From contig NZ_JBHRZT010000067.1 of NCBI RefSeq assembly GCF_042649685.1, positions 124,001 to 188,000 of the forward strand: DNA of 64,000 nucleotides, given 5' to 3'. The notes below the pieces were generated by a model. That model was not told the origin of the DNA. It made no database searches and worked only from the letters and a program-made list of their open reading frames with translations. The DNA is from Bacillus_BA songklensis (lineage in GTDB: Bacteria; Bacillota; Bacilli; Bacillales; Bacillaceae_H). Made by a program: the position numbers and the translations under genes. Of the stretch, positions 42,228 through 50,815 are shown piece after piece; position 1 is the first letter of the stretch; every line of letters begins with the position of its first letter.

Positions 42228-43130
42228 TTAAGGTACTTCATGTCCCATGGAGCTATGTAAAATCTCAAACCATTGATCAAGTGTTAGTTTGTATTGAAGC
42301 GCATCAATCGCAGCGTCAATGCGTTCTCTTTTTCCGGAACCGACAATCGGCATGATGTTTGCCGGATGATTCAACAGCCATGCGTACAATACGGTATCCA
42401 TTCCCGGCGCTCCGATTTCTTCTGCCACTTTCTCCAGTGTATCACGAAGTCTCTTCGCTTTTTCATTGCCGGCAGAAAAGATTTCGCCTCCTGCAAGAGG
42501 GGACCAGGCCATCGGAGGGATGCGCTTTTCGAGGCATAAGTTAAGCGTTCCGTCATCGAAATTCTCCAGGTTATAAGCAGACAGTTCAATTTGATTTGTG
42601 ACGATCGGGAAGTCCAAGTAAGATTGTAACATGTTAAATTGGTGATGCTTAAAGTTAGAGACGCCGAAATATCTCACTTTTCCTTCTTCTTTTAATTGAG
42701 TAAATGCTTCCGCTACTTGAGCAGGATCCATAAACGGGTCAGGACGATGGATGAGCAATACATCAATGTAGTCTGTTTGCAAGTTTTCCAGTGATTGCTT
42801 CACCGATTTTAAAATATGTTCTTTGCTTGTATTGTAATGATGGGACTTATGTTCCGGACGATTTGGAGACTTCAGTACAATCCCGCATTTTGTGACGATT
42901 TCCATTTTGGAACGAAGCTCAGGTTTTAGTGCGAGCGCTTCACCAAATAATTTTTCGCATGTATAGCTCCCGTAAATATCCGCATGATCAAATGTCGTGA
43001 TGCCTTTTTCCAAACAATGTTCGATCAAGGCGAGTGTTTCTTCTTTTGATTGCTTCCAATCAGCTAGACGCCAAAGCCCGTGAATAATTCTTGAAAATGA
43101 TAAATCGTTTGCTAGTTGAATTCTTTCCAT
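42228..43130 (-). CDS. Aldo/keto reductase (YdhF/YcsN-like)
   Basis: A 300-residue (beta/alpha)8 NADPH-dependent oxidoreductase. Catalytic tetrad blocks: FDHADIYGSYTCEKLFGEAL (Asp, Tyr), IVTKCGIV (Lys), DVLLIHRPDP (His), with NADPH-binding IVGSGKRERIDAAIDAL. The sequence order FGVSNFKHHQFNML and MAWSPLAGG fits the AKR11/12 group that includes B. subtilis YcsN and E. coli YdhF, whose physiological substrates are not settled. GAGGAGG precedes the ATG. It stands alone. Confidence 0.87.
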   Translation of the reverse strand: MERIQLANDLSFSRIIHGLWRLADWKQSKEETLALIEHCLEKGITTFDHADIYGSYTCEKLFGEALALKPELRSKMEIVTKCGIVLKSPNRPEHKSHHYNTSKEHILKSVKQSLENLQTDYIDVLLIHRPDPFMDPAQVAEAFTQLKEEGKVRYFGVSNFKHHQFNMLQSYLDFPIVTNQIELSAYNLENFDDGTLNLCLEKRIPPMAWSPLAGGEIFSAGNEKAKRLRDTLEKVAEEIGAPGMDTVLYAWLLNHPANIMPIVGSGKRERIDAAIDALQYKLTLDQWFEILHSSMGHEVP

Positions 43131-43244
43131 ATGTATCCCTCCTCAAGTGTTAGTTGTAGCATTGAATGGTCTTAATTGTCAATTAAATCGTTTACATATA
43201 GGAAAAGGGATAGGAGGATACTGAACCTATAGAAAATTGTTCAA

Positions 43245-43280
43245 ATTGGTATAGACAACTAGTTGTATATATGATAAGAT
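43245..43280 (+). promoter_or_regulatory. NagR (dre-type) operator and promoter of the nag operon
   Basis: ATTGGTATAGACAACT (43245-43260) matches the NagR/YvoA operator. It overlaps the -35 TAGACA (43252), which is followed 17 nt later by TAAGAT (43275). Repressor binding would block the promoter until GlcN-6-P or GlcNAc-6-P binds NagR. Confidence 0.85.
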
Positions 43281-43314
43281 GAGGTCGAAATCGAAGAAAG
43301 GATGAGATTTCAAT

Positions 43315-44496
43315 ATGAAAACTCTCATAAAAAATGTCCAAATTTATATGAATGCGCAAAAGATTGAAACCGGTTACCTGCTGATAGAAGAGGATGTGAT
43401 CGCAGAGATAGGACCCATGGAAAAATGTCCAACCGTGCCGGATTCATATACATCGATAGAGTTATCTAATAAGTACAAACTTATACCGGGATTCATTGAT
43501 CTTCATATTCATGGCGCGGCCGGTGCTGACACGATGGATGGCACGAAAGAAGCGCTTGAGACGATGGCGATCGCTTTGCCGAAGGAGGGAACAACTAGTT
43601 TTCTTGCTACTACCATGACGACGGCGCAAAGTGATATTGAAAGAGCTTTAAAAAACGCGGCCTCCTATATGAATGAGCATAATGAGAAAGGAAAAGCAGA
43701 AGTGATCGGAGTCCACCTTGAAGGTCCGTTTATTTCGCCAAAGAGAATAGGGGCTCAACATCCCGATCATGTAATATTGCCTAGCGTTGAGTTGTTTCGT
43801 AACTGGCAGGAAATTGCTGAAGGCCATATTAAACTGGTCACGATGGCACCTGAGCAGCCGAACGGGCTGGAGCTTGTGCGATATTTACGGAAGGAAGGGG
43901 TTGTCGCTTCCATCGGCCATTCCGACGCAACATATGAGCAAGTTATTCAAAGCATTGAAGCAGGTGTCAATCATGCGACTCATTTATTTAATCAAATGAG
44001 ACCGCTCCATCACAGGGAGCCGGGTGTCGTGGGAGCGGCTCTTCTGCATGATGAAATCAAGTGCGAAATCATCGCAGATGGCATTCACGTCCGTCCGGAG
44101 ATGGTCCGTCTTGCCTTTAAGAATAAAGGGAAGGACGGCATGATCCTGATCACCGACGCCATGAGAGCGAAATGTCTCGGGGAAGGAATGTATGATTTAG
44201 GTGGACAGGCAGTGACGGTGAAAAATCAAAAAGCGACTTTGGAAGACGGAACACTGGCAGGAAGCATTATTAAACTGAAGGATGCAGCAAAAAATATGCA
44301 AGCATTCACGGATTGCGGACTTGAGGCGGTTATTCAAATGGCAAGCGCAAATCCGGCCAAACAGTTAAACATATATGATCGCAAAGGAAGCATTGAAAGA
44401 GGGAAAGACGCTGATTTAGTTGTTTTAGATGAGAATGATGATGTGTGCATGACATTCTGTCGAGGGCGTATCGCTTATTCAACTTTGGAGGGATGA
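43315..44496 (+). CDS. nagA: N-acetylglucosamine-6-phosphate deacetylase
   Basis: A 393-residue amidohydrolase removing acetate from GlcNAc-6-P. Metal-site blocks: LIPGFIDLHIHGAAGADTMD, GVHLEGPFISPKRIGAQHP (catalytic metal Glu), GHSDATYEQ, NHATHLFNQMRPLHHREPG and LITDAMRAK (catalytic Asp). A GAAAGGATGAG site precedes the ATG. It is the first gene of the operon nagA-nagB-nagR-murQ(remnant)-nagP, under a NagR operator. It overlaps nothing but is followed at once by nagB. Confidence 0.95.
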   Translation: MKTLIKNVQIYMNAQKIETGYLLIEEDVIAEIGPMEKCPTVPDSYTSIELSNKYKLIPGFIDLHIHGAAGADTMDGTKEALETMAIALPKEGTTSFLATTMTTAQSDIERALKNAASYMNEHNEKGKAEVIGVHLEGPFISPKRIGAQHPDHVILPSVELFRNWQEIAEGHIKLVTMAPEQPNGLELVRYLRKEGVVASIGHSDATYEQVIQSIEAGVNHATHLFNQMRPLHHREPGVVGAALLHDEIKCEIIADGIHVRPEMVRLAFKNKGKDGMILITDAMRAKCLGEGMYDLGGQAVTVKNQKATLEDGTLAGSIIKLKDAAKNMQAFTDCGLEAVIQMASANPAKQLNIYDRKGSIERGKDADLVVLDENDDVCMTFCRGRIAYSTLEG

Positions 44497-44498
44497 AG

Positions 44499-45257
44499 AT
44501 GAACATCATTGCAGTAAAAAATTATGAAGAAATGAGTAAAAAGGCAGCGGAGTTCATTATCGACACCGTTAAAACCAAACCAAATGCGGTATTGGGAATG
44601 GCAACAGGCGGGACAGCTGTCGGAACATATAAGTGCCTCATCCAGGATTTTAATCAAAACAAGACAAGTTATAAACAGGCTTATACCGTTAACTTAGACG
44701 AATACATTGGAATAGATCCGGAACATGAACAAAGCTATCACACGTATATGGACAACCATTTATTCCAGCACATTGATTTACCGAAAAATCATCAATATAT
44801 TCCAAACGGAAACGCGAAAAATCTTGAAGCGGAATGCAAGCGCTATGAAGAGGCAATCGAGGCGCTGGGCGGAGTCGATTTGCAAATTTTAGGGATTGGC
44901 CATAATGGACATATCGGGTTCAATGAACCGGGGACTTCATTTGATTCCAAAACGCAAGTCGTGGAGCTGGCTGAATCAACACGAAAAGCTAATGCCCGTT
45001 TCTTTGAAGATCTGAATGAAGTGCCGACACAGGCCATAACAATGGGCATCGCCACCATTTTAAAAAGCAAAAAAATTTTATTGCTGGTGTCAGGTAAAGG
45101 GAAAGCGGAAATTCTACAGAAGCTGCTTACATGCGACATAACCGAGTCCATTCCTGCCACTGCTTTAAAGAAGCATCCGAATGTGACAATCATCGCAGAT
45201 AAAGAGGCGCTTAGTTTTTTGGCTGACACGGAAATGAAGGTGAGAATGAGTGTTTAA
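44499..45257 (+). CDS. nagB: Glucosamine-6-phosphate deaminase
   Basis: A 252-residue NagB, converting GlcN-6-P to fructose-6-P and ammonia. Family blocks: GMATGGTAVGTYKCLI, NLDEYIGIDPEHEQSYHTYM (active-site Asp), GIGHNGHIGFNEPGTSFDSK (Asn, His, Glu) and TMGIATILKSKKILLLVSG. GGAGG sits 7 nt before ATG 44499. The in-frame ATG at 44493 overlaps the nagA stop and is too close to the site, and the longer open frame back to 44445 lies within nagA. It lacks the C-terminal allosteric extension of the E. coli enzyme, as is usual in Bacillus. Confidence 0.95.
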   Translation: MNIIAVKNYEEMSKKAAEFIIDTVKTKPNAVLGMATGGTAVGTYKCLIQDFNQNKTSYKQAYTVNLDEYIGIDPEHEQSYHTYMDNHLFQHIDLPKNHQYIPNGNAKNLEAECKRYEEAIEALGGVDLQILGIGHNGHIGFNEPGTSFDSKTQVVELAESTRKANARFFEDLNEVPTQAITMGIATILKSKKILLLVSGKGKAEILQKLLTCDITESIPATALKKHPNVTIIADKEALSFLADTEMKVRMSV

Positions 45258-45981
45258 AGTAGATAAGGACTCCCTTTTGCCCATTTACTATCAAATCGAG
45301 GAGGGGCTTAAGGAGCTCATTGCACGAGAGGAATTAAAGGCAGGGGATATCGTTCCTTCCGAGCGGGAATTGGCGGAGCGATACAATGTAAGCCGCATGA
45401 CCGTCCGCCAAGCGATTAACAACCTTGTGAATGATGGATATTTGGTGAGGCAGCGGGGGAAAGGCACATTTGTCGCAAACAGCAAAATTGAGCAAGGACT
45501 GCAGGGCTTAACGAGTTTTTCGGAGGATATGCGAGCGCGGGGCATGAATCCAAGCTCAAAACTGCTGGAGTTCAATCTTATACAAGCACCTGTCACGATC
45601 GCTTCAAAGCTAGCGATTAATGAGGGCGAATTCATTTGCGAAATCAAAAGGGTAAGGCTTGCTGATGATATTCCGATGGCTTATGAAAGGTTGTATATTT
45701 CCAGGAAGCTCGTTCCCGATTTAACGGAAGAAATCGTTAGCTCTTCCATGTATGAATATATTGAAAACACGCTGAACATCAACATTGTAAAAGGTGAGCA
45801 AACATTGGAAGCGTCCATTGCGAGAAAAAATGAAGCGGCTATTCTTCAAATTAATGAAGGAGCACCTGTACTTCTCATTGAGAGAACGAGTTACATGGAC
45901 AATCAAAAGCCGCTTGAATTCGTTCAATCCGTTTATCGCGGAGACCGATATAAATTTAAGATTGAGATGGAGCGGCGTTAA
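45250..45981 (+). CDS. nagR: GntR/HutC-family repressor of GlcNAc use
   Basis: A 243-residue repressor: N-terminal GntR winged helix (GDIVPSERELAERYNVSRMTVRQAINNLVNDGYLVRQRGKGTFV in pattern) and a C-terminal UTRA effector domain (LLIERTSYMDNQKPLEFVQSVYRGDRYKF). It resembles B. subtilis NagR (YvoA), which senses GlcN-6-P/GlcNAc-6-P and binds dre sites. The GTG start overlaps the nagB end by eight bases with AAGGTGAGA before it, so it is translationally coupled. Its operator is at 43245. Confidence 0.93.
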   Translation: MFKVDKDSLLPIYYQIEEGLKELIAREELKAGDIVPSERELAERYNVSRMTVRQAINNLVNDGYLVRQRGKGTFVANSKIEQGLQGLTSFSEDMRARGMNPSSKLLEFNLIQAPVTIASKLAINEGEFICEIKRVRLADDIPMAYERLYISRKLVPDLTEEIVSSSMYEYIENTLNINIVKGEQTLEASIARKNEAAILQINEGAPVLLIERTSYMDNQKPLEFVQSVYRGDRYKFKIEMERR

Positions 45982-45983
45982 CA

Positions 45984-46735
45984 ATGGTCAAAAAGACGGA
46001 AGAGAGAAATCCACGCAGTCTTAAATTGGATGAAATGACGTCACAAGAAATCGTTTCGCTTATGCTGGAGGAAGATCAGCACTTATCATCCTGTATTATG
46101 CCGAATATTCCTAAGATTGCTAAAGCCATTGATGAAATCGTCACACGGTGGGAAGAAGGTGGACGAGTTTTTGTGATCGGTGCCGGGACAAGCGGTCGAT
46201 TAGGAATGCTGGATGCAGTGGAATTGGGACCTACCTTTTCGGTTGAAAGTGATCGCTGGCTGGCGATAGTAGCGGGCGGAAACGAAGCCATGTGGAAACC
46301 GCTCGAAGAAAATGAAGATGATGAAATGATCATCCAAACAGAGTTAAAGACCCATGGCATCAGCAAACAAGATACAGTTATCGGTATAACGGCAAGCGGA
46401 AGTACACCGTTCGTTGTATCTGGTTTGAAGTACGCAAAGCGGATGGGGGCTTTAACAATCGCAATCAGCAATAATGCTGAAACGATCGTGTTAAGCGGGC
46501 CGCTGGCATGATCCAAAACGTGGCCGGTTTGTCAGAACAAGAAGCCGGGCGCATTTTACAGGATAGTCAATTTCAGCTGAAAGAAGCACTTTTTATGGCA
46601 TTGACGAATGCTTCTTATGAGGAAGCGGGACATTATTTACAAAAAGAAAACGGCCATTTAAAGAAAGCGCTTAAGTTATTTTTTAAGACAGATACTAATC
46701 AAGATGAAGAAAAGGGGGATTCCTTACGATGTTAG
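45984..46735 (+). pseudogene. murQ: N-acetylmuramic acid 6-phosphate etherase with internal deletion
   Basis: MurQ cleaves the lactyl ether of MurNAc-6-P to give GlcNAc-6-P and D-lactate; intact enzymes have about 300 residues. Here the first ~170 residues are normal (SIS-domain GAGTSGRLGMLDAVELGPTF, ITASGSTPFVVSGLKYA). After AISNNAETIVLSG the sequence breaks, and about 70 codons, including the substrate block GSTRLKAGTAQK, are absent. The UBA-like C-terminal helices (GLSEQEAGRILQDSQFQLKE) follow in another frame. The flanking nag genes remain intact, so GlcNAc use survives but MurNAc recycling through this gene is lost. Confidence 0.87.
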
Positions 46736-48093
46736 GGTTTCTACAACGAATTGGGAAAGCGTTAATGCTGCCGATCGCGGTATTGCCGGCAGCCGCATTA
46801 TTGCTTCGATTAGGTCAAGATGATTTATTGAAAATCCCGTTTATGGCGGCTGCCGGGGATGCGATATTTGCCAACCTGGCATTGTTGTTTGCCATCGGGA
46901 TTTCCGTCGGACTGGCGAAAGACGGAAACGGCGCAGCGGGACTCGCCGGGGCTATCGGGTATTTTGTGTTGACAAAAGGAACGGCTGCCATTAATAAAGA
47001 AATCGATATGGCGATTCTCGGAGGAATTATTTCAGGGGTAGTTGCAGGTCTTTTATATAATCGTTTTCATAATATTAAACTTCCGGAATGGCTTGGTTTC
47101 TTTGCCGGAAAGCGTTTTGTCCCGATTGTTACATCCCTGGCTATGTTGATTCTGGCCGGTTTGTTCGGAGTAATTTGGCCGCCTATTCAAGAAGGTATCA
47201 ATAATGTGGGTGACTGGATTACAGGAGCGGGTGCATTAGGAGCCGGGGTATTTGGATTCTTGAACCGATTGCTTATTCCGGTCGGTTTACATCATGTATT
47301 GAACAGCTTAGTATGGTTCGTGTTCGGTGAATACAACGGGGCAACAGGGGACTTGAAGCGCTTCTTCGCCGGAGATCCGACAGCGGGAACATTTATGACG
47401 GGATTCTTTCCTGTGATGATGTTCGGCTTGCCGGCAGCAGCATTTGCGATGATTGCAGCAGCGAAAAAAGAGAGAAGAAAAGCGGTGGCAGGTATGTTAA
47501 TCGGTCTTGCCTTCACTTCTTTCTTAACAGGGATTACAGAACCGATCGAATTCTTGTTCATGTTCATCGCACCTGTATTATACGGAATTCATGCAGTTCT
47601 AACGGGTATTTCGATGGCGCTTTCTGTAGCCTTGGGCATCCATCATGGCTTTGGTTTCTCAGCCGGTGCTATTGATTATTTCCTCAACTTCGGGATTGCA
47701 CAAAAGCCGCTTCTGTTAGCGCTTATCGGTGTTGTGTATGCAGTTCTTTACTTTGTCATTTTCTATTTCTTAATAATAAAGCTGGATATCAAAACACCGG
47801 GTCGCGAAGACATCGTTATGGAAGCGGAAGATGCTGCAGGCCAACCTGGAAATATGCAGCATGTGGAACTTGCCAAACAATATTTAACGGCCCTTGGCGG
47901 AAAAGAGAATCTTGACAACCTTGATAACTGTATTACCCGCTTACGCTTAAAGGTAAAAGATATGAACAATGTTGACGAAGCGGCCTTGAAAAAATTAGGG
48001 GCTAAAGGGGTTATTAAGTTAAATAAAACGGATCTTCAAGTTATTGTTGGAACCGATGTAGAATTTATTGCAAATGAAATGAAGAAGGGGTAA
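46729..48093 (+). CDS. nagP: PTS EIICB, N-acetylglucosamine-specific
   Basis: A 454-residue glucose-superfamily phosphotransferase permease. The membrane EIIC domain (residues ~1-360) has GKALMLPIAVLPAAALLLRLG, LAKDGNGAAGLAGAIGYFVL and TGITEPIEFLFMFIAPVLY; the EIIB domain (~375-454) carries the phosphorylated cysteine in NLDNCITRLRLKV. There is no EIIA domain, as in B. subtilis NagP, so EIIA must come from another PTS protein. It overlaps the murQ remnant by seven bases; AAGGGGG precedes the ATG. Its place in the nag operon indicates GlcNAc, though MurNAc transport is not excluded. A terminator (CCCCCGC/GCGGGGG) lies at 48127-48155. Confidence 0.9.
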   Translation: MLGFLQRIGKALMLPIAVLPAAALLLRLGQDDLLKIPFMAAAGDAIFANLALLFAIGISVGLAKDGNGAAGLAGAIGYFVLTKGTAAINKEIDMAILGGIISGVVAGLLYNRFHNIKLPEWLGFFAGKRFVPIVTSLAMLILAGLFGVIWPPIQEGINNVGDWITGAGALGAGVFGFLNRLLIPVGLHHVLNSLVWFVFGEYNGATGDLKRFFAGDPTAGTFMTGFFPVMMFGLPAAAFAMIAAAKKERRKAVAGMLIGLAFTSFLTGITEPIEFLFMFIAPVLYGIHAVLTGISMALSVALGIHHGFGFSAGAIDYFLNFGIAQKPLLLALIGVVYAVLYFVIFYFLIIKLDIKTPGREDIVMEAEDAAGQPGNMQHVELAKQYLTALGGKENLDNLDNCITRLRLKVKDMNNVDEAALKKLGAKGVIKLNKTDLQVIVGTDVEFIANEMKKG

Positions 48094-48126
48094 AAACAAT
48101 CTTTTGAATGATAAAACAGGGAGGTC

Positions 48127-48157
48127 CCCCGCTTGCATGCGGGGGGCTTTTATTTAT
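48127..48157 (+). terminator. Terminator of the nag operon
   Basis: CCCCCGC, six-base loop, GCGGGGG, then CTTTTATTT. Confidence 0.85.
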
Positions 48158-48206
48158 GTATGACAAAGGGGATATAAAAGTAGAATAATTTTTAGGGGGT
48201 GATCGA

Positions 48207-49031
48207 TTGAAGCTGATTAACGGCATAGGGAACATTTTTTATCGCTTCTTTGCAGAGGACTTTTATGATCTTTGTGCTCAGATGGCCTATTATTTTATGC
48301 TTTCCATGATTCCTTTTTTGATTTTTATGTTTTCAGTGATTGGCTTCTTGCCTTTTAATGCAGATAACGTGTTGATGATGATTGAGCCCTTTGCTCCTGC
48401 CAACACATATGGGATTATTCACCATACTCTTCACAGCATTCTTGATGAAGGGCAAGGACAATGGCTCCCGATTAGTTTTATCGCTACATTCTGGCTGGCC
48501 TCTATGGCTGTACAATCACTGGTCCGGTCATTAAACTATGCATATCGATTCAAACGTCAGGAGCCTTTTATTCATGCACTCTTAAATGATCTCTTTTTAA
48601 CATTTGGCTTTATGATTATTTTATCGTTGTCCTTGTTTGTTCCGATTGTCGAAAGAATTGCCCATACTTTTGTCATGTCACAGATGGATGTTCCCGGTTT
48701 TTGGTTCAAAATGTGGAATATGATTAAGTGGGGGATGGGTACAGGTTTTTTATTTATATTCTTTCTATTCCTATATAAAATCGTTCCGAGTATAAAATTG
48801 GCCTGGATCAAAGTAATTCCCGGCGCACTTTTTGCTACATTAGGCTGGCAGTGGGTTTCCGTCATCTTTTCCTATTACGTCAATTTAGGAAATTACTCGA
48901 AATTTTATGGACAACTCGGAAGCATCATAGTGCTGATGACATGGTTCTATCTGACAGCGGTCGTACTGCTTACCGGTGGACTAATCAATGCTGAGATTTA
49001 TCATAAAAATAGTGAACGGTTCACAAATTGA
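48207..49031 (+). CDS. YihY/BrkB-family membrane protein
   Basis: A 274-residue integral membrane protein, formerly misnamed ribonuclease BN. About six helices, with family blocks AYYFMLSMIPFLIFMF, IATFWLASMAVQSLVRSLN, PGALFATLGWQWVSVIFSYYV and IVLMTWFYLTAVVLLTGGLINAE. Physiological function is unsettled. The TTG start at 48207 is supported by GGGGGTGA 4 nt upstream. Between this gene and 49310 there is only a short ORF after TTGAGGAGT (49049, 17 codons) and coding-like debris to 49237. Confidence 0.87.
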   Translation: MKLINGIGNIFYRFFAEDFYDLCAQMAYYFMLSMIPFLIFMFSVIGFLPFNADNVLMMIEPFAPANTYGIIHHTLHSILDEGQGQWLPISFIATFWLASMAVQSLVRSLNYAYRFKRQEPFIHALLNDLFLTFGFMIILSLSLFVPIVERIAHTFVMSQMDVPGFWFKMWNMIKWGMGTGFLFIFFLFLYKIVPSIKLAWIKVIPGALFATLGWQWVSVIFSYYVNLGNYSKFYGQLGSIIVLMTWFYLTAVVLLTGGLINAEIYHKNSERFTN

Positions 49032-49309
49032 TTGAGGAGTATACATATGGTACGTCAAACCTTTTACATGTACATCAACCCTTCGATCATATTCCATTAA
49101 TAAAAAATACAATGATCTGTTTTCGGAAGGCAGGAATTTTCAGGAAAAGGAAAGAAATGGATATGGCAGGAGCCCATGATTATTTTTCCGCTAGAAACAT
49201 TTCATGGTTATGGCAGATTATAAGGCGGGAAGGATAAAAGACATTTGGATTTGTGCTGATTAGGCAGAAACTATCATCATAAAAACTTAGGGAGAGAGGA
49301 GGGGATTTG

Positions 49310-49747
49310 ATGAAAAGCCGGGTGGATGAAACAGCCGTTGTTTTTCAGCCGTTTACCTTCACGGTTGAACGCGGAAAAATTAAAGAATTGGCGATGGCCA
49401 TTGGTGATCAAAATCGGGTTTACTATCATGTGGAGGAAGCAAAAAAGGAAGGGTATCGTGATATTCCGGTGCCGCCTACTTTTGGAACGGTCATGGATTT
49501 TTGGGGAGGTCTCGATTTTGATACCCTTGTCCAAACGCTGCAATTAAACCCGTTAAAAGTACTGCACGGAGAACAAGAGTATCAATATGAAGACATCGTT
49601 TGTGCAGGTGATGTCATTACGGCTCAAGCAAGGGTTGTGAAACAACTTGAGAAGAAAGGGATGAAAATGATCAAGCTTGAGACGGAGTATAAACGGGACG
49701 GCGATACGGTCATGGTTGCCCGTTCGACCATTATTGAGAGACCTTGA
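49310..49747 (+). CDS. MaoC-like dehydratase, FAS1-type N-terminal domain protein
   Basis: A 145-residue hot-dog-fold protein of the FAS1-like dehydratase type: FTFTVERGKIKELAMAIGDQN, PVPPTFGTVMDFWGG and HGEQEYQYEDIVCAGDVITA. Such proteins pair with a MaoC protein to form an (R)-3-hydroxyacyl-thioester dehydratase, like mycobacterial HadA with HadB. GAGAGGAGGGG precedes ATG 49310 (the in-frame TTG at 49307 is not needed). The MaoC partner starts 17 nt after its stop. The physiological acyl chain is unknown; branched or hydroxy acid breakdown is possible. Confidence 0.82.
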   Translation: MKSRVDETAVVFQPFTFTVERGKIKELAMAIGDQNRVYYHVEEAKKEGYRDIPVPPTFGTVMDFWGGLDFDTLVQTLQLNPLKVLHGEQEYQYEDIVCAGDVITAQARVVKQLEKKGMKMIKLETEYKRDGDTVMVARSTIIERP

Positions 49748-49764
49748 TGAAGGGGGAAAAGAAT

Positions 49765-50154
49765 ATGACGACATTACAGACAATTGTTAAGCCACCCGTC
49801 ACCCATACCCAGCTTGTTCGTTATGCGGGTGCCTCAGGTGACTTTAACCCAATTCATACGGTTGTTCCAGCAGCAGAACAAGCGGGATTGGGAGGAGTGA
49901 TTGCCCATGGCATGCTTATTATGGGAATGGCGGGCGAAGCGCTCACAAAATGGTTTTCGCATAAGCAGCTTCGCTCGTTTAAAGTGCGATTTTCTGCGAT
50001 GACACGTCCCGGAGAATCTCTGGTCATCGAGGGGCGCTGTTTGGAACAAACCATTCATTACGGTGAGCGTCGAACAAAAGGAGAGCTGATTGTAAAAAAC
50101 GAAGAAGGTGAAGTGAAGTTAAAAGGAGATTTTGAAGTGGCGCTTTCATCATGA
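49765..50154 (+). CDS. MaoC-family hydratase/dehydratase
   Basis: A 129-residue single-domain hot-dog protein with the hydratase-2 motif YAGASGDFNPIHT (catalytic Asp and His) and GVIAHGMLIMGMAGEAL. It is the catalytic partner of the preceding protein and should act on (R)-3-hydroxyacyl-CoA or ACP. AAGGGGG precedes ATG 49765; the open frame's start at 49744 overlaps the previous gene. The two-hairpin repeat copy 3 begins 3 bases after its stop and may supply the 3' end of the transcript. Confidence 0.87.
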   Translation: MTTLQTIVKPPVTHTQLVRYAGASGDFNPIHTVVPAAEQAGLGGVIAHGMLIMGMAGEALTKWFSHKQLRSFKVRFSAMTRPGESLVIEGRCLEQTIHYGERRTKGELIVKNEEGEVKLKGDFEVALSS

Positions 50155-50156
50155 AG

Positions 50157-50260
50157 ATATGAATCCACATAAATCATTTGACGTGGATACAAAACATCCA
50201 CGCAAATGATTTACGCACAAGCGGCTGCCAATCTCCCTTACGGGTTCTTGTCAGCCGCTT
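50157..50260. repeat. Two-hairpin intergenic repeat, copy 3 (inverted)
   Basis: Reverse orientation relative to copies 1 and 2. Hairpin 1 arms are AAGCGGCTG/CAGCCGCTT. Hairpin 2 arms are AAATCATTTG and CAAATGATTT, extended by CGTGGAT/ATCCACG. The shared flank of copies 1 and 2 is absent. Confidence 0.85.
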
Positions 50261-50344
50261 AATGGAGAAAAAACAGTCTGTACCCGGTTTTTTTCTGCTG
50301 CAAATGATGGCCAAACCAAAGCTTTACCAACAAAGTCTCCAGGA

Positions 50345-50626
50345 CTATAAAAATTTTCTATGTGGTTTTACATACCGCTTTAGTTCGGACATTAACAATC
50401 TTCTTACAGTCGAGTTCGACACAGCCTTTGCTACATCTTGAATGGACGGGAATACGCCGAATTGGTTAAACTTTACCTTTATGTTGCCTTCATAAAGGGT
50501 GTGTTGTTCCATGTCTTTTATGGTCGTCGCTACCCTGATCTCTTTGGTGCCCGCTTCATCGATTACAGATGGATAGTTGTCAAGAATATGAAACTTAAAC
50601 TTATAGCTATCATCGCGCTTCGTCAT
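50345..50626 (-). CDS. Hypothetical protein, 93 aa
   Basis: A soluble, basic protein beginning MTKRDDSYKFKFHILDNYPS and ending RYVKPHRKFL. GAGGAGG lies 4 nt before ATG 50626; the earlier in-frame ATG at 50644 overlaps that site. No family recognised. The gene has no close same-strand partner. Bases 50627-50815 upstream contain no other gene. Confidence 0.6.
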   Translation of the reverse strand: MTKRDDSYKFKFHILDNYPSVIDEAGTKEIRVATTIKDMEQHTLYEGNIKVKFNQFGVFPSIQDVAKAVSNSTVRRLLMSELKRYVKPHRKFL

Positions 50627-50815
50627 AGATCCTCCTCTTTGCAAGACTCGTGCATTTAAAAGGAAAGAAGTGAATGGAGTGATTTTTTTATTGACCGGGA
50701 AATAATTTCTGAATTTTTCGATAAATATATAATGGCATCCTACATTTTGCAGATGGTTAAGCGGCCGGAACCATCCACAAGATAAGGTAACATCTCTTCA
50801 TTCACTCATAAATGG

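Noticed and set aside
49049..49237. ORF after TTGAGGAGT and following frames
   Set aside because: The first frame stops after 17 codons, and the later frames show no family resemblance strong enough to name a pseudogene.
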